A stretch of DNA of 64,000 bases from CAZIOH01 sp964540815 (GCA_964540815.1 CAZIOH010000012.1:30632-94631), one strand, 5' to 3'. Positions 1-8,924 are shown, numbered from the stretch's first letter. Numbers and translations: made by a program. The notes: generated by a model not told the origin, from the sequence alone.

Positions 1-1398
1 GGCCACGGAGGTGAAGGAGGAGGAATGCGGGCCGGCGGTGGCTCCCGCGTCCGGCGCCGCCGTGGCCGGTGGCTCGTCGGCTCGATGCGCGCCCGAGACC
101 CCAGCGGGCGCGGGAGGCGCCGCGGGAGCATCGCCCTGCCTGCTCGCGGGCGCGGTCGCGGACACGGGCAGATGCAGACCATTGGCCTTGGCCGGAGACC
201 CCGAGGGGCGCGTTGCCAGGCCACCGGTGGCACCCGCCGCGTCCGCCTCCACGTCCACGGCGGCCACGTCCACCGCCGTGTGCAGGCGCAGGTCCGCTCG
301 ATTCTCCGGGCGTGGACGCACCCGGGTCACGAGCGGAGCGCGACGATCGAAGTCGAGCTCCTCGAGCTCGTCGTCCGCGGTGGAGCGCGCCCGCGCCCCG
401 TCCGGCGCCCCCTCGTCCGCTCCGGTCGCCGCGGCCTCGGCCCGGCCGGACGAGGCCCCGGCAGCCTCGGGCGCGAAGAGCTCCTTCATGTAGGCAGCGA
501 GCCGGCGCGAGCCAGATTTGAGCCCGGCCTCGTCCAGGAACTCCTGCAGCTCGTGCTGGAGCTGGGCGGCGCTCTGATGGCGATGCGCCGGGCTCTTCTC
601 CAGCGCCTTCATGACCACCAGCTCGAGCGCGGGAGGATACTGTCTGCGCACGTAGGTGGGAGGAGGGATCTGCGCATCGCAGATCTTCTTCATCACCTCG
701 GCGGGAGGCCCGCGAAACAGGCGGCGGCCCACCGTGATCTCGTAGAGGAGCACGCCGAGGGAAAAGATGTCCGAGCGCTGATCGACCGGCTCCGCGCGCA
801 CCTGCTCGGGAGACATGTACGACACCTTGCCGGGGCGCATGCCCGACTCCTCCCGGACCTGGTCCTGGACGCGCGCGATGCCGAAGTCGACGATCTTGGT
901 GACACCCTCGTAGGTGACGAGGATGTTCGAAGGGCTGACGTCCCGGTGGATGATCCGGGCGGCCCGCCCCTCCGCGTCCCGACGTTCATGGGCATAGGCC
1001 AGCCCCGCCGCGGCGTCCGCGACGATCTGCACCGCGTGCTCGAGCGGCAGGAACCCTCCGCGGGCGATGGCCCGGCGCACGATGTCGGTGACTGTCTCAC
1101 CATGGATGTACTCCATGGCGATGTAGCGCACCCCGTCGGCCTCGTTGACGTCGTACACGTGGACGATGTTCTGGTGGTTGAGCTTGGCGGCGAGGCGCGC
1201 CTCGTCGAGGAACATCCCGAGCACCCGGGGGTTCTGGGCGTACTTCTCCTGGAGCATCTTCAGCACCAGATCCTTCTCGAAGCCGCCGGCGGCCTCCTGC
1301 CTGGCGATGAAGAGCTCGGCCATCCCGCCGGAGGCCAGGTGGCTGGTGATCGTGAAACGTCCCACCCGACGCCCGATGAACTCTGCGGGGCTCACCAT
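1..1398 (-). CDS. Serine/threonine protein kinase (3' end outside the window)
   Basis: Eukaryotic-type Ser/Thr kinase that would phosphorylate unknown protein targets in the cytoplasm. The frame is open from ATG 1398 to the window edge (466 codons, no stop). The kinase domain spans about residues 14-290: Gly-rich loop with SGGMAE near residue 25, ATP-binding Lys47 in VLKML, catalytic loop HRDVSPSN at 151-158 and DFG at 171-173, then SYMSPEQ in place of the APE region. The HRDVSPSN form is common in myxobacterial kinases. A long Ala/Pro-rich linker follows, with no transmembrane segment before the edge. It lies 23 nt downstream of the beta-barrel gene on the same strand and may be co-transcribed, but it also has its own -10-like box and no Shine-Dalgarno site. 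Confidence 0.9.
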   Translation of the reverse strand, partial: MVSPAEFIGRRVGRFTITSHLASGGMAELFIARQEAAGGFEKDLVLKMLQEKYAQNPRVLGMFLDEARLAAKLNHQNIVHVYDVNEADGVRYIAMEYIHGETVTDIVRRAIARGGFLPLEHAVQIVADAAAGLAYAHERRDAEGRAARIIHRDVSPSNILVTYEGVTKIVDFGIARVQDQVREESGMRPGKVSYMSPEQVRAEPVDQRSDIFSLGVLLYEITVGRRLFRGPPAEVMKKICDAQIPPPTYVRRQYPPALELVVMKALEKSPAHRHQSAAQLQHELQEFLDEAGLKSGSRRLAAYMKELFAPEAAGASSGRAEAAATGADEGAPDGARARSTADDELEELDFDRRAPLVTRVRPRPENRADLRLHTAVDVAAVDVEADAAGATGGLATRPSGSPAKANGLHLPVSATAPASRQGDAPAAPPAPAGVSGAHRADEPPATAAPDAGATAGPHSSSFTSVA

Positions 1399-1407
1399 TT
1401 GCGCGGG

Positions 1408-1413
1408 ATACTA
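1408..1413 (-). promoter_or_regulatory. -10-like box TAGTAT, 9 nt before the kinase start
   Basis: On the minus strand GATAGTAT is followed by 9 nt and then the kinase ATG at 1398. There is no Shine-Dalgarno sequence between them. The same box and spacing occur before the metallophosphatase start at 14001. Read as a -10 element it would put the transcript start at or within 1-3 nt of the ATG, giving a near-leaderless mRNA. No clear -35 box is visible, so this is an inference from spacing. Confidence 0.45.
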
Positions 1414-1421
1414 TCACCCAC

Positions 1422-3356
1422 TCAGAACCGCAGGACCAGCTCGATCCGGGCGCCGGTGAAGTCCGGGAAGACCTTGCAGATCCCGTTGACGCACCGGAGC
1501 GCGCCGCGCTGCTGGCCGAGGAAGAGTCGCAGGTTCGAATCGCCCGGCAGCCAGCCCCGCGGGAGGCGGTAGAAGACCGCGCCGTTGAAGTAGCTGAGGG
1601 GGTTCGCGAAGCGGGTGGTGTACTCGTACCCGAACGTGGCGATGATCTTCGAGGCCCAGTGGACGGCGAGGTAGTTCTCGCCCTCCTTCCAGGGGTGCGC
1701 GTCGGTGTCGGTCTCGGCCCGGGCGCGGTGGGTGCCCTGCATCTGCACGGCCCAGGTGTCGTCGATGGTGTGCAGGGCGTCGTAGCGCAGGTAGGCCTCC
1801 CGGTAGAACTCCCGGGAGGACGAGCCGCTCGCGGTCATGGTCGGCTCCGCCACCTGGTCGAAGCGCGCGCCGCCCCACAGGTTGGCCCGCGAGCGGTTGT
1901 TGTCGTAGGCCAGGATGACCCCGACGAAGGGGTCGAGGACGTCGTTGCGATCGGCGGCGACGAGGCCGCCGCCGTTCGCCCCGCAGTCGCCGAAGCGCTC
2001 GGACCAGGTCTGGTAGAGCCCGAGCGAACCGTAGACGATGACGTGCGCGTCGCGCCGGTAGTCGAGCTGGGCCCGGCCGCCGGTGGTGCAGTCGGCGAAG
2101 CGGTTGAACTCGGTGTCCTGGGTGATGGGCCCGGTGGTGGGCGGGGCGCTGTACTGCAGGCCGACGAACTCGCTGGCCCGCAGGGTGTCGATGTTGGCGC
2201 GCAAAGGGGAGAACCGGCGGGTGTGGCGGAGCTCCACCAGCCCGAGCCAGTGGTCGGTGTCGAGGCTGAGGCTCCCGATCACCGCGTAACCATCCAGCAC
2301 CCGGGCCGGAGGCTCGGCCGCGCCGAAGGGGGTGGCGGCGCCAGACAGCCGCTGCAGCGCGCCTTCGAGGTAGGCGGCCCCCGACTCCCCGAGCCGCGGC
2401 AGCGAGACGGAGGCGCTGGCCGTCTCGACGTACTTGGCCTGCCGGACCGGATCGGAGCTCCCGGAGAAGACCACCCCGCCCGGATCGGCGGAGGCGAAGA
2501 GCTGCCCCGGACCGCCCCGGGCCACGAGGGCGCCGTAGGCCCCGAGCACCACCGCGTCGGTGCCTCCCTCGGCGCGGAGCCCGAAGATACCGTCGGGGCG
2601 GAAGGTCTCGGTGGTGGCGAGGGTGTAGGCGGACCCGGCATCGAAGGTGGGCATCCCCGCGAACACCCAGCTTTCGGGCGCGACCAGGCGACGACCCGAG
2701 ACCTCGTCGACCCGCACCGGGTTGCCGTACCCGCCGAGGACGGTGACGGACAGTTTGCGAGTCGCGTTTCGCCAGGTCCAGTCCAGCTTGGCCCCCCGCA
2801 CGGTGGTGTCGTAGGCAAACTCGTCGACCTTGCGGACCGACAGCGTGAGCCCGCGCCCGAACTGCGCGTAGAAGTCGCCGAGGGTGAGCTCGAGCGTGGG
2901 GGTGCCGTAGGACACCGCGACCTTGGACGGATAGATGGTGGCGCGGTACCGGTTGAGGAGCGCGCGCTGGGCTTCGAGCAGCTTGCGGCCGTAGCAGGCC
3001 TGCAAGGATTCTCCGCCCGCCAGATCGCAGCTTTGCGCCTGGTCGGCGGGCGACACCGCCTCCGAGGCCAGGTAGTCGGCGGTGGGCGGCGCGCCGTAGA
3101 ACGCGCTGTCGAGCCGAGCGCTCGCGACCACCCGCCGCCAGGTGAGCTGCAAGCTGAGCCGGTTGAGCCAGGTGGAGTAGTCGTCGTTGTCCCGCAGGCC
3201 ATCCCGGTTGTTGCCGACGTAGGCCCCGACCCCGGTCTCGGTCACGTCGAGGCGCGGCGGCTCGGCGGCCTGCGCAAGGGCGGGGAAGAGCACGATCGCA
3301 GCGGCCGCCCAGATGGCGACCACGCCGGGCGCGGTGCCGGCGACCACCCCGCGCAC
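1422..3356 (-). CDS. Outer-membrane beta-barrel protein
   Basis: Predicted outer-membrane beta-barrel of about 644 residues. It has an N-terminal signal peptide (VAIWAAAAIVLFPALAQA, cleavage before AEPP), many alternating-hydrophobic strands rich in Tyr/Trp/Arg, and a C-terminal phenylalanine (ELVLRF), the usual BAM recognition end. The segment around TLGDFYAQFGRGLTLSVRK resembles DUF6029-type barrels; that family link is from memory. The start is uncertain. GTG 3356 gives a 30-residue signal peptide and lies 26 nt after the upstream stop. GTG 3410 would overlap the upstream gene by 29 nt. It follows two TlpA-like thioredoxin lipoproteins and precedes the kinase, all on the minus strand. Substrate or ligand is unknown. 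Confidence 0.8.
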   Translation of the reverse strand: MRGVVAGTAPGVVAIWAAAAIVLFPALAQAAEPPRLDVTETGVGAYVGNNRDGLRDNDDYSTWLNRLSLQLTWRRVVASARLDSAFYGAPPTADYLASEAVSPADQAQSCDLAGGESLQACYGRKLLEAQRALLNRYRATIYPSKVAVSYGTPTLELTLGDFYAQFGRGLTLSVRKVDEFAYDTTVRGAKLDWTWRNATRKLSVTVLGGYGNPVRVDEVSGRRLVAPESWVFAGMPTFDAGSAYTLATTETFRPDGIFGLRAEGGTDAVVLGAYGALVARGGPGQLFASADPGGVVFSGSSDPVRQAKYVETASASVSLPRLGESGAAYLEGALQRLSGAATPFGAAEPPARVLDGYAVIGSLSLDTDHWLGLVELRHTRRFSPLRANIDTLRASEFVGLQYSAPPTTGPITQDTEFNRFADCTTGGRAQLDYRRDAHVIVYGSLGLYQTWSERFGDCGANGGGLVAADRNDVLDPFVGVILAYDNNRSRANLWGGARFDQVAEPTMTASGSSSREFYREAYLRYDALHTIDDTWAVQMQGTHRARAETDTDAHPWKEGENYLAVHWASKIIATFGYEYTTRFANPLSYFNGAVFYRLPRGWLPGDSNLRLFLGQQRGALRCVNGICKVFPDFTGARIELVLRF

Positions 3357-3381
3357 GGGATTGGCGGCCCGCGCCGCGGCA

Positions 3382-3969
3382 TCAGGGGCCGAGCAGGCCC
3401 TCGATCTCACGTGCCAGGCCGTTTTCGTCGCCGGGGGTGTAGCCCTCGTGCTGCCCGACCACCCGCCCGGCCTTGTCGATGATCACCGTGTAGGGCGCGC
3501 TCCGGCGCGGATTGTAGAGCGCGACCACCCGCGACTCCTGATCGAGCAGCACGGGAAATGGCAACCTCAGCTGGCGGGCCACCCCGCGCACCTGCGCCAC
3601 CGACTCGGGGCCATCGACCGAGATGGCGGCGATGGTGAGGCCGCGCGCCCGGTACTTCTCGTAGATCTCCGCCAGGCGGGGCAGCTCGATCTTGCACGGG
3701 TCGCACCAGGTGGCCCAGAAATCCAGCACCACCACCGCCTTGCCCTGGAGCGCCGAGAGCCGGAACGACTTCCCGGCGATGTCGTCGAGCTCGAAGTCCT
3801 GCGCGAGACCGTGGAAGCCCGATCGGGACGATGGCGGCTCCGCGGTGCCGGCGACCGCGGCGGTTCCATTGATCGCCCCCGGGGTCTCGGTGGGTCGGGC
3901 ACCGCCGTGACATCCCCCCGCGACTAGCATCGCGCCCGCCAGCCAGACACGCGCCCGACTCAGGGGCAC
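3382..3969 (-). CDS. TlpA-like thioredoxin-fold lipoprotein
   Basis: Thiol-disulfide oxidoreductase of the TlpA/AhpC-TSA type, expected to act in the periplasm. It is 195 residues from GTG 3969, which overlaps the stop of the upstream thioredoxin-like gene and suggests translational coupling. An N-terminal hydrophobic stretch ends in VAGGC, an imperfect lipobox with Cys20. The redox motif is WCDPC (Cys89 and Cys92) in FWATWCDPCK. A cis-proline-type segment (SAPYTVIID) and the KAGRVVGQHEGY strand complete the fold. An Ala/Pro-rich linker joins anchor and domain. Partner proteins are not identifiable here; the downstream beta-barrel is a candidate partner or client by context only. Confidence 0.88.
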   Translation of the reverse strand: MPLSRARVWLAGAMLVAGGCHGGARPTETPGAINGTAAVAGTAEPPSSRSGFHGLAQDFELDDIAGKSFRLSALQGKAVVVLDFWATWCDPCKIELPRLAEIYEKYRARGLTIAAISVDGPESVAQVRGVARQLRLPFPVLLDQESRVVALYNPRRSAPYTVIIDKAGRVVGQHEGYTPGDENGLAREIEGLLGP

Positions 3970-4667
3970 ACGGACGGTTTCTGGGGGGCATTGCTGCAAA
4001 GGAAGGCCTCGAGCATGTCCTGGCCCCCGAAGCCGGTCTCCTCGGCGACGTTGGTCATGGTCTTGGTGTCGATGAGCATGAGGAACGGCAGCGAGCCGAC
4101 ATCGAAGTAAGGTGCCAGCTTCTTCGCGGGATCGATGAAGACGGGGAACGGCAAGGCGTGGCTGGTGATCCAGGCGTCGAGCTCGGTCTGGGTGGCGGCC
4201 GCGCCGGTGGTCGAGTCCGCCCCCTCGAAGAGATCCTGAACGATCTGGACCCCCGCCGGCATGAACTTGGTGGCGACGGCGGGCAGGGAGCCGGCCTCGA
4301 GCACGCACGGACCGCACCAGACGGCACCGACCGCGACCAGGAGCGCCGTGAGGGGTGCACCGGTGTCCGTCACCTTGGTCCCGTCGGGATTGAAGTAGTC
4401 GCCGAGCGAGATGGTCTTCAGCGTGCGAGCGGCGGAGACGTTGGCGTACCCGTAGAAGGTCGCGTTCTCGATCACCTTCCCCTTGCCGGCACCGTAGGGA
4501 CCGGCGGGATACGCGGCAGCAGGCAGCGATCCGGCATCCGCGCCGGGCGCGCCCCCATCCGGAACGCCGGCCCCGGACTTCCCCGAGCACGCGGACAGGC
4601 CGAAGGGCGCCACGACGATTGCCACGAGGAGTGCCACGAACGGGACCGACTGCGCGAAACGCTTCAT
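3960..4667 (-). CDS. Thioredoxin-fold lipoprotein with CGPC motif
   Basis: Second periplasmic thioredoxin-like lipoprotein, 235 residues. The ATG at 4667 follows GGTGAGGTGAC closely. A signal peptide ends in the lipobox LSAC (Cys27). A Gly/Ala-rich linker leads to the redox site WCGPC (Cys118 and Cys121) and the FLMLIDTKT strand with its expected proline region. It differs from its downstream neighbour (WCDPC) in the residues between the cysteines, so the two may have different redox potentials or partners. First gene of the probable minus-strand operon thioredoxin, thioredoxin, beta-barrel, kinase. Confidence 0.85.
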   Translation of the reverse strand: MKRFAQSVPFVALLVAIVVAPFGLSACSGKSGAGVPDGGAPGADAGSLPAAAYPAGPYGAGKGKVIENATFYGYANVSAARTLKTISLGDYFNPDGTKVTDTGAPLTALLVAVGAVWCGPCVLEAGSLPAVATKFMPAGVQIVQDLFEGADSTTGAAATQTELDAWITSHALPFPVFIDPAKKLAPYFDVGSLPFLMLIDTKTMTNVAEETGFGGQDMLEAFLCSNAPQKPSVCP

Positions 4668-4826
4668 GTCACCTCACCGATTTTGGCCTGGACAGGTGAC
4701 AGTAATCCATGGTTGTGGCATGTCAAACGGCTGGCTCCCCCCCCAGCGACTCCCAGCTTCGGAAAGGCGGGTAACGACGTGTCGAGAGTGACCCTGTTCG
4801 CGCGATCCCTGGCGTTCTTGTCGAAG

Positions 4827-6290
4827 ATGGGACCGCCGGCGCGGGAGGTCGTGATGCTGGTCGCGGTCGTGGTCGGAGTCGCGGTGGCGGTGGGAGGTGG
4901 GCTCGGGATCGGCCTGGCGGGCTGTGGCAGCAGCTCGAAGGCGGTCGCCAGCTGCACGGCCACCAGCTGTCCGGCGGGGACCGCCTGCGTCGGCGGCGCC
5001 TGCGCCCAGACCTGCAGCCACCACTCGGACTGCGCGGAGAGCGCCGGGTTCGCCTGCACGAGCGTCACCGCCGGAGCCGACGCGGGCGCTGGCGCTGGCG
5101 AGGCCGGGGTCTCGGCGACGGCGCCGCTGGTGTGCCAGCCGGGCGCCGTCGCCAAGCTCGCCAAGCAGTATGGAGCGGCGTGCGGGCTCGACCTCGACGC
5201 GGACTGCGACACCGCCAGTGGGTTCACCTGCCAGGGGCACCAGAACGACGTGGACGCGTTCTGCACCAAGCTCGGCGGCTGCTTCGCCGACACCGACTGC
5301 CCGGCGGCGATGTACTGCGGCTGGCTGCCCGTGCGCGGCTGCGTCAATCTCAACAACTGCACCACCGCCGCGATGTGCGCCGCTTACCCCGGCGCGAGCT
5401 GCGTGGCGGACGGGTCCGGGAGGAAGTCCTGCACCATCGCCAAGTCTTGCCACACGCAGCCCGACGACTGCGGCCTCGGCTTCGCCTGCCGGCTGCTGCC
5501 GGGCGACGCCACGAATCGCTTCAGCATGGCGCGCGCGTGCGTGCCGCGAGGCGACTGTGATCCGTGCACCACCGACGCCGACTGCTCGGGCGCGGGGACG
5601 GCCTGCGTGACGGCGGTCGGAGGCACCGAGTCGTTCTGCGCGCGGTCGTGCGAGCCCGGCGGCACCAGCTGCGATCCGAGCTCGGCGTGCACGGCCGTGG
5701 GCGACCGGGGGAACTTCTGCGTGCCGCGCTCCGGGACCTGCCATGGCGACATGTCCCCGTGCTCCGCGTGTCGCGACAACCACGATTGCGGTCCGAGCGG
5801 CGTCTGCCAGGTGGTGCAGGAGACCCGCGAGCAGTTCTGCGTCGAGCCCTGCGCGAGCGACGGCACCTGCCCGAAGGCGCCGGGCGGCGGCCAGATGGCC
5901 TGCTGCACGAGCGCGGCCGACTGCGGGGGCTTCCTCGGCGACTGTCTGCCGGTGCCGGCGCAGAATCCCTACCCGCGCTCGGCCTTCGGGTGCTGGCTCC
6001 AGCCATGCACGACCAACGCCGACTGCTCCGCCGGAGAGCTCTGCGACATCCGCCTGCAGACCCAGGTGAGCAGCACCGAGCAGAACACCACCTGCGGGAC
6101 CTCGGGGGTGTGCCGGTCGCCGCACGATCCGACCGACTCGGTCGACTTCGAGGTCATCGGCAAGGTCTGCAACTGCGCCGGAAAGCGCTTCAACAGCGAG
6201 GCCGACCTGGCGGCCGACCCGGCGTCGGCGTTCAAGGGGTGCTGCAACACCGTGATGTCCACCAGCGGGGCCACCTTCAGCTGCTCGTGA
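4827..6290 (+). CDS. Cys-rich secreted lipoprotein
   Basis: Unrecognised secreted protein of the Cys-rich kind common in myxobacteria. From ATG 4827 it has 487 residues. A hydrophobic segment ends in the exact lipobox LAGC, followed by about 40 cysteines in repeated units of the form C-x5-9-C with D-x-D-C (for example TDADCSGAGTAC, TNADCSAGELC). These suggest many short disulfide-bonded modules outside the cell. Other starts are possible: GTG 4779, with GGAAAGGCGG 8 nt upstream, or ATG 4854, with GGGAGG 5 nt upstream. It diverges from the thioredoxin operon across about 160 nt. No function can be assigned. Confidence 0.8.
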   Translation: MGPPAREVVMLVAVVVGVAVAVGGGLGIGLAGCGSSSKAVASCTATSCPAGTACVGGACAQTCSHHSDCAESAGFACTSVTAGADAGAGAGEAGVSATAPLVCQPGAVAKLAKQYGAACGLDLDADCDTASGFTCQGHQNDVDAFCTKLGGCFADTDCPAAMYCGWLPVRGCVNLNNCTTAAMCAAYPGASCVADGSGRKSCTIAKSCHTQPDDCGLGFACRLLPGDATNRFSMARACVPRGDCDPCTTDADCSGAGTACVTAVGGTESFCARSCEPGGTSCDPSSACTAVGDRGNFCVPRSGTCHGDMSPCSACRDNHDCGPSGVCQVVQETREQFCVEPCASDGTCPKAPGGGQMACCTSAADCGGFLGDCLPVPAQNPYPRSAFGCWLQPCTTNADCSAGELCDIRLQTQVSSTEQNTTCGTSGVCRSPHDPTDSVDFEVIGKVCNCAGKRFNSEADLAADPASAFKGCCNTVMSTSGATFSCS

Positions 6291-6327
6291 TGCACGGCTG
6301 ACGCGTGGGAAGCGTTCGAGGACGGTG

Positions 6328-7128
6328 ATGGGCGAGGAAGCGCCGAGCGCGGGGATGGTCCTCGAGCTCGACCGGGTCGGCAAGCACCACGGGCAGGTGC
6401 GGGCCCTCGCGCCGACCAGCCTCGGATTTCGGGAGGGGCGCACCACGGTCCTGCTCGGACCGAGCGGCTGCGGGAAGACCACCACCCTGCGGTTGCTGAT
6501 GGGCCTCATCGCTCCCGACCCCGGGGGACAGGTGCGCTTCCGTGGGCAGCCGCTGACGCCCCACAACCTCCGCGAGGTCCGGTCCCGCATGGGCTACGTG
6601 GTCCAGGACGGGGGCCTCTTCCCCCATCTCACGGCGGAGGGCAACGTCTGCCTGATGGCACGCCACCTCGGCTGGGAGCCCGGCCGGATGCGCGAGCGCC
6701 TCGAGCACCTCGGGCAGCTCGTCCACCTGTCGGCGACCGCCCTCGCCCGCTATCCGGCCGAGCTCTCGGGGGGCCAGCGACAGCGCGTGGGGCTGATGCG
6801 GGCGTTGATGCTCGATCCGGCGGTCCTGCTGCTCGATGAGCCGCTCGCGGCGCTCGATCCCCTGGTCCGCGCCGAGCTGCAGGACGAGCTCGGGCTCGTC
6901 TTCGCGACCTTGCGAAAGTCGGTGGTCCTCGTGACCCATGATCTCGGCGAGGCCGCGGCGCTCGGGCACGAGCTGGTGCTGTTCAAGGATGGCGAGGTCG
7001 TCCAGCGCGGAACGCTCGACGACTGGAGGCTGAGGCCGGCGACCCCGTTCGTCACGACGTTCATGCAGGCGCAGCGGCGGTTCGATCCCGGTGCCGGCCG
7101 GCTCGGGCCCGCGGATGGCCACCCGTGA
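6328..7128 (+). CDS. ABC transporter ATP-binding protein, betaine/ergothioneine type
   Basis: Cytoplasmic ATPase of an importer, 266 residues. Walker A GPSGCGKT at 44-51, Q-loop in VVQDGG near 93, signature LSGGQRQR at 146-153, Walker B VLLLDEP with Asp170/Glu171, D-loop AALDP and switch His in VTHD. The sequence type is that of OpuCA/ProV-like ATPases for quaternary-amine compounds, but it lacks the C-terminal CBS domains of osmoregulatory OpuCA. Its stop overlaps the next start (GTGA), so it is translationally coupled to the fused binding-protein/permease. ATG 6328 is preferred over GTG 6325. The neighbouring ergothioneine gene suggests the cargo could be ergothioneine, as in EgtV. Confidence 0.9.
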   Translation: MGEEAPSAGMVLELDRVGKHHGQVRALAPTSLGFREGRTTVLLGPSGCGKTTTLRLLMGLIAPDPGGQVRFRGQPLTPHNLREVRSRMGYVVQDGGLFPHLTAEGNVCLMARHLGWEPGRMRERLEHLGQLVHLSATALARYPAELSGGQRQRVGLMRALMLDPAVLLLDEPLAALDPLVRAELQDELGLVFATLRKSVVLVTHDLGEAAALGHELVLFKDGEVVQRGTLDDWRLRPATPFVTTFMQAQRRFDPGAGRLGPADGHP

Positions 7129-8819
7129 GCGACCGAGGGCACGCCCCAGCCCCAGCCCCAGCGTCGGCGCGGCTGCGCGCGTCCGGGCCGTCGCGCGGGT
7201 GGGCGGGGCCCCGTCGGGCGGCGGCGTTCATGGTCGGAGTCGCGCTCCTGTCCTGCGGCGCCGAGGGGGCCCGAGTCGACCCGGGCGTGGGTGGGCCCGC
7301 CACCGCCGAGCTGCGCGTTGGCTCGAAGACCTTCACCGAGTCCGTCATCCTCGGCGAGCTCGTCACCCAGCTGGCGCGGGCCGGCGGCGCGCGGGTGCAA
7401 CACCGGTCCGGGCTCGGGGGGACGCGGCTCCTCTGGAATGCCCTCACCTCCGGCGCCATCGACATCTACCCCGAGTACACCGGCACCCTCCTCGAGGAGA
7501 TCCTGCACGGCGATCCGGCGATCGCGCGCATCGGCGCCGCCGCCGATGTCGGGGCCACGCTCCGGCAACTCGGCGAGGCGCTCCGGCCGCGGGGAATCGG
7601 CGTGATGGGCCCGCTCGGGTTCGACAACACCTATGCCATCGGGACGACCGCCGCCCTGGCGCGGCGACTCGGGTTGGTGACGGTCTCGGATCTCGCGCGA
7701 CACCCCGAGCTGCAGCTCGGCTTCAGCAACGAGTTCCTGAGCCGCCACGATGGATGGCCGGCGGTGCGCGCGCGCTACGGGCTCGAGACGACCAACGTGC
7801 GGGGGCTCGACCACGATCTCGCCTACCGCGGGCTCGCGGCCGGGGCCATCGACCTCACCGATCTCTACACGACGGATCCCGAGATCCTCCGGGATGGGCT
7901 CGTGGTCCTCGCCGACGATCGGCGCGTCTTTCCCCGCTACGACGCGATCCTGCTCTACCGCCGCGCGGCCTTCGCGGAAGATCGCACGTCCGCTGGTGCC
8001 ACGGCCGAGGCTGGCGCACCGAGCGGCCTCGCCGGCCTGCGGCGCCTCGAGGGCCGGATCGACGCCCCCACCATGGCGTCCCTGAACGCGCGCGCCAAGC
8101 TCGACCACGTCCCCGAGACCACGGTGGCCGCCGACTTCCTGCGCACGACCCTCTCCGTCACCGGAGCCGGCGGCCAGGGTGCGCGCGTCGGTCCGGCCAG
8201 CGCCATCGCCCACCGCGCGCTCGAACACCTCACGCTCGTGGGGCTGTCGCTCGGGCTCGCCATCGCGGTGGCCATCCCCCTCGGGGTCCTGGCGGCGCGT
8301 CGCCCGCGGCTCGGGCGGGTGATCATCGGCGCGACCGGGGTGGTCCAGACCATCCCGACCCTGGCCCTCCTGGTGTTCATGATCCCGCTGTTCGGGATCG
8401 GCGCGCGGCCGGCCCTGGTCGCGCTGTTCCTCTATGGCCTGTTACCCATCGTGCGCAACACCCACGCCGGGCTACTCGGGATCCCATCGTCGCTGCGCGA
8501 ATCGGCCGAGGCGCTGGGACTGCCGCCGGGCGCGATCCTGCGGCGGATCGAGCTGCCGCTCGCCAGCCCCTTCATCCTGGCCGGCATCAAGAGCGCGGCG
8601 GTGATCAACGTCGGGACCGCCACCCTCGGGGCCCTGATCGGGGCCGGAGGCTTCGGACAGCCCATCTTCACGGGAATCCGGCTGGACGATCTCGGGCTGA
8701 TCTTGCAGGGCGCGGTGCCGGCGTCGCTGCTGGCGCTCCTGGTCGAGGCGGCCTTCGACGGGCTCGAGCGCTGGGTGGTCCCACGCGGACTGCGGCTGTC
8801 CCGGGCGCGCCCGACCTGA
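7125..8819 (+). CDS. Fused substrate-binding protein and ABC permease (OpuC/EgtU-like)
   Basis: A 564-residue membrane protein joining both remaining importer parts. Residues 30-45 form a signal or anchor segment ending in LLSC. Residues about 63-335 are a type-II periplasmic binding domain of the OpuAC/YehZ family (VGSKTFTES, then DIYPEYTGTLLEEI). Residues 367-555 are the permease with about five to six membrane helices and the EAA-like loop ESAEALGLPPG. Known OpuC and EgtU fusions place the permease first; here the binding domain comes first. The GTG start at 7125 overlaps the ATPase stop by 4 nt. Family members move glycine betaine, choline, carnitine or ergothioneine. The ergothioneine synthase gene 105 nt downstream favours the last, by inference. 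Confidence 0.9.
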   Translation: MSDRGHAPAPAPASARLRASGPSRGWAGPRRAAAFMVGVALLSCGAEGARVDPGVGGPATAELRVGSKTFTESVILGELVTQLARAGGARVQHRSGLGGTRLLWNALTSGAIDIYPEYTGTLLEEILHGDPAIARIGAAADVGATLRQLGEALRPRGIGVMGPLGFDNTYAIGTTAALARRLGLVTVSDLARHPELQLGFSNEFLSRHDGWPAVRARYGLETTNVRGLDHDLAYRGLAAGAIDLTDLYTTDPEILRDGLVVLADDRRVFPRYDAILLYRRAAFAEDRTSAGATAEAGAPSGLAGLRRLEGRIDAPTMASLNARAKLDHVPETTVAADFLRTTLSVTGAGGQGARVGPASAIAHRALEHLTLVGLSLGLAIAVAIPLGVLAARRPRLGRVIIGATGVVQTIPTLALLVFMIPLFGIGARPALVALFLYGLLPIVRNTHAGLLGIPSSLRESAEALGLPPGAILRRIELPLASPFILAGIKSAAVINVGTATLGALIGAGGFGQPIFTGIRLDDLGLILQGAVPASLLALLVEAAFDGLERWVVPRGLRLSRARPT

Positions 8820-8909
8820 GGCCCGACGCCCGAGGCCCGAGCCGAGGGCGGAGTCGGACCGGGCGGACGTTTTGCACACCTGGAGGCGGCCCGGCACACG
8901 ATGCCTTGC

Positions 8910-8915
8910 TAGAAC
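8910..8915 (+). promoter_or_regulatory. -10-like box TAGAAC, 9 nt before the EgtD-EgtB start
   Basis: TAGAAC is followed by exactly 9 nt and the ATG at 8925, with no Shine-Dalgarno sequence. The spacing equals that seen before the kinase (1398) and the metallophosphatase (14001). It suggests a separate, near-leaderless transcript for the fused ergothioneine gene. No convincing -35 box is seen. Confidence 0.35.
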
Positions 8916-8924
8916 GCCTCTCCC

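Noticed and set aside
1659..3482. 607-codon plus-strand open frame opposite the beta-barrel gene
   Set aside because: It is the antisense shadow of a real gene in very GC-rich DNA: composition is Gly/Val/Pro/Arg-rich, no domain is visible, and the opposite strand has a signal peptide and a beta-barrel with terminal Phe.
3382..4590. 402-codon minus-strand frame as one large thioredoxin protein
   Set aside because: Its first two thirds lie out of frame over the upstream thioredoxin-like gene. The lipoprotein signal at 3969 and the overlap with the upstream stop show two separate genes.
6325..7128. Osmotic-stress glycine betaine transporter as the firm function
   Set aside because: The ATPase has no CBS domains, the binding domain is fused in unusual order and the neighbour is an ergothioneine gene, so betaine specificity is not asserted.
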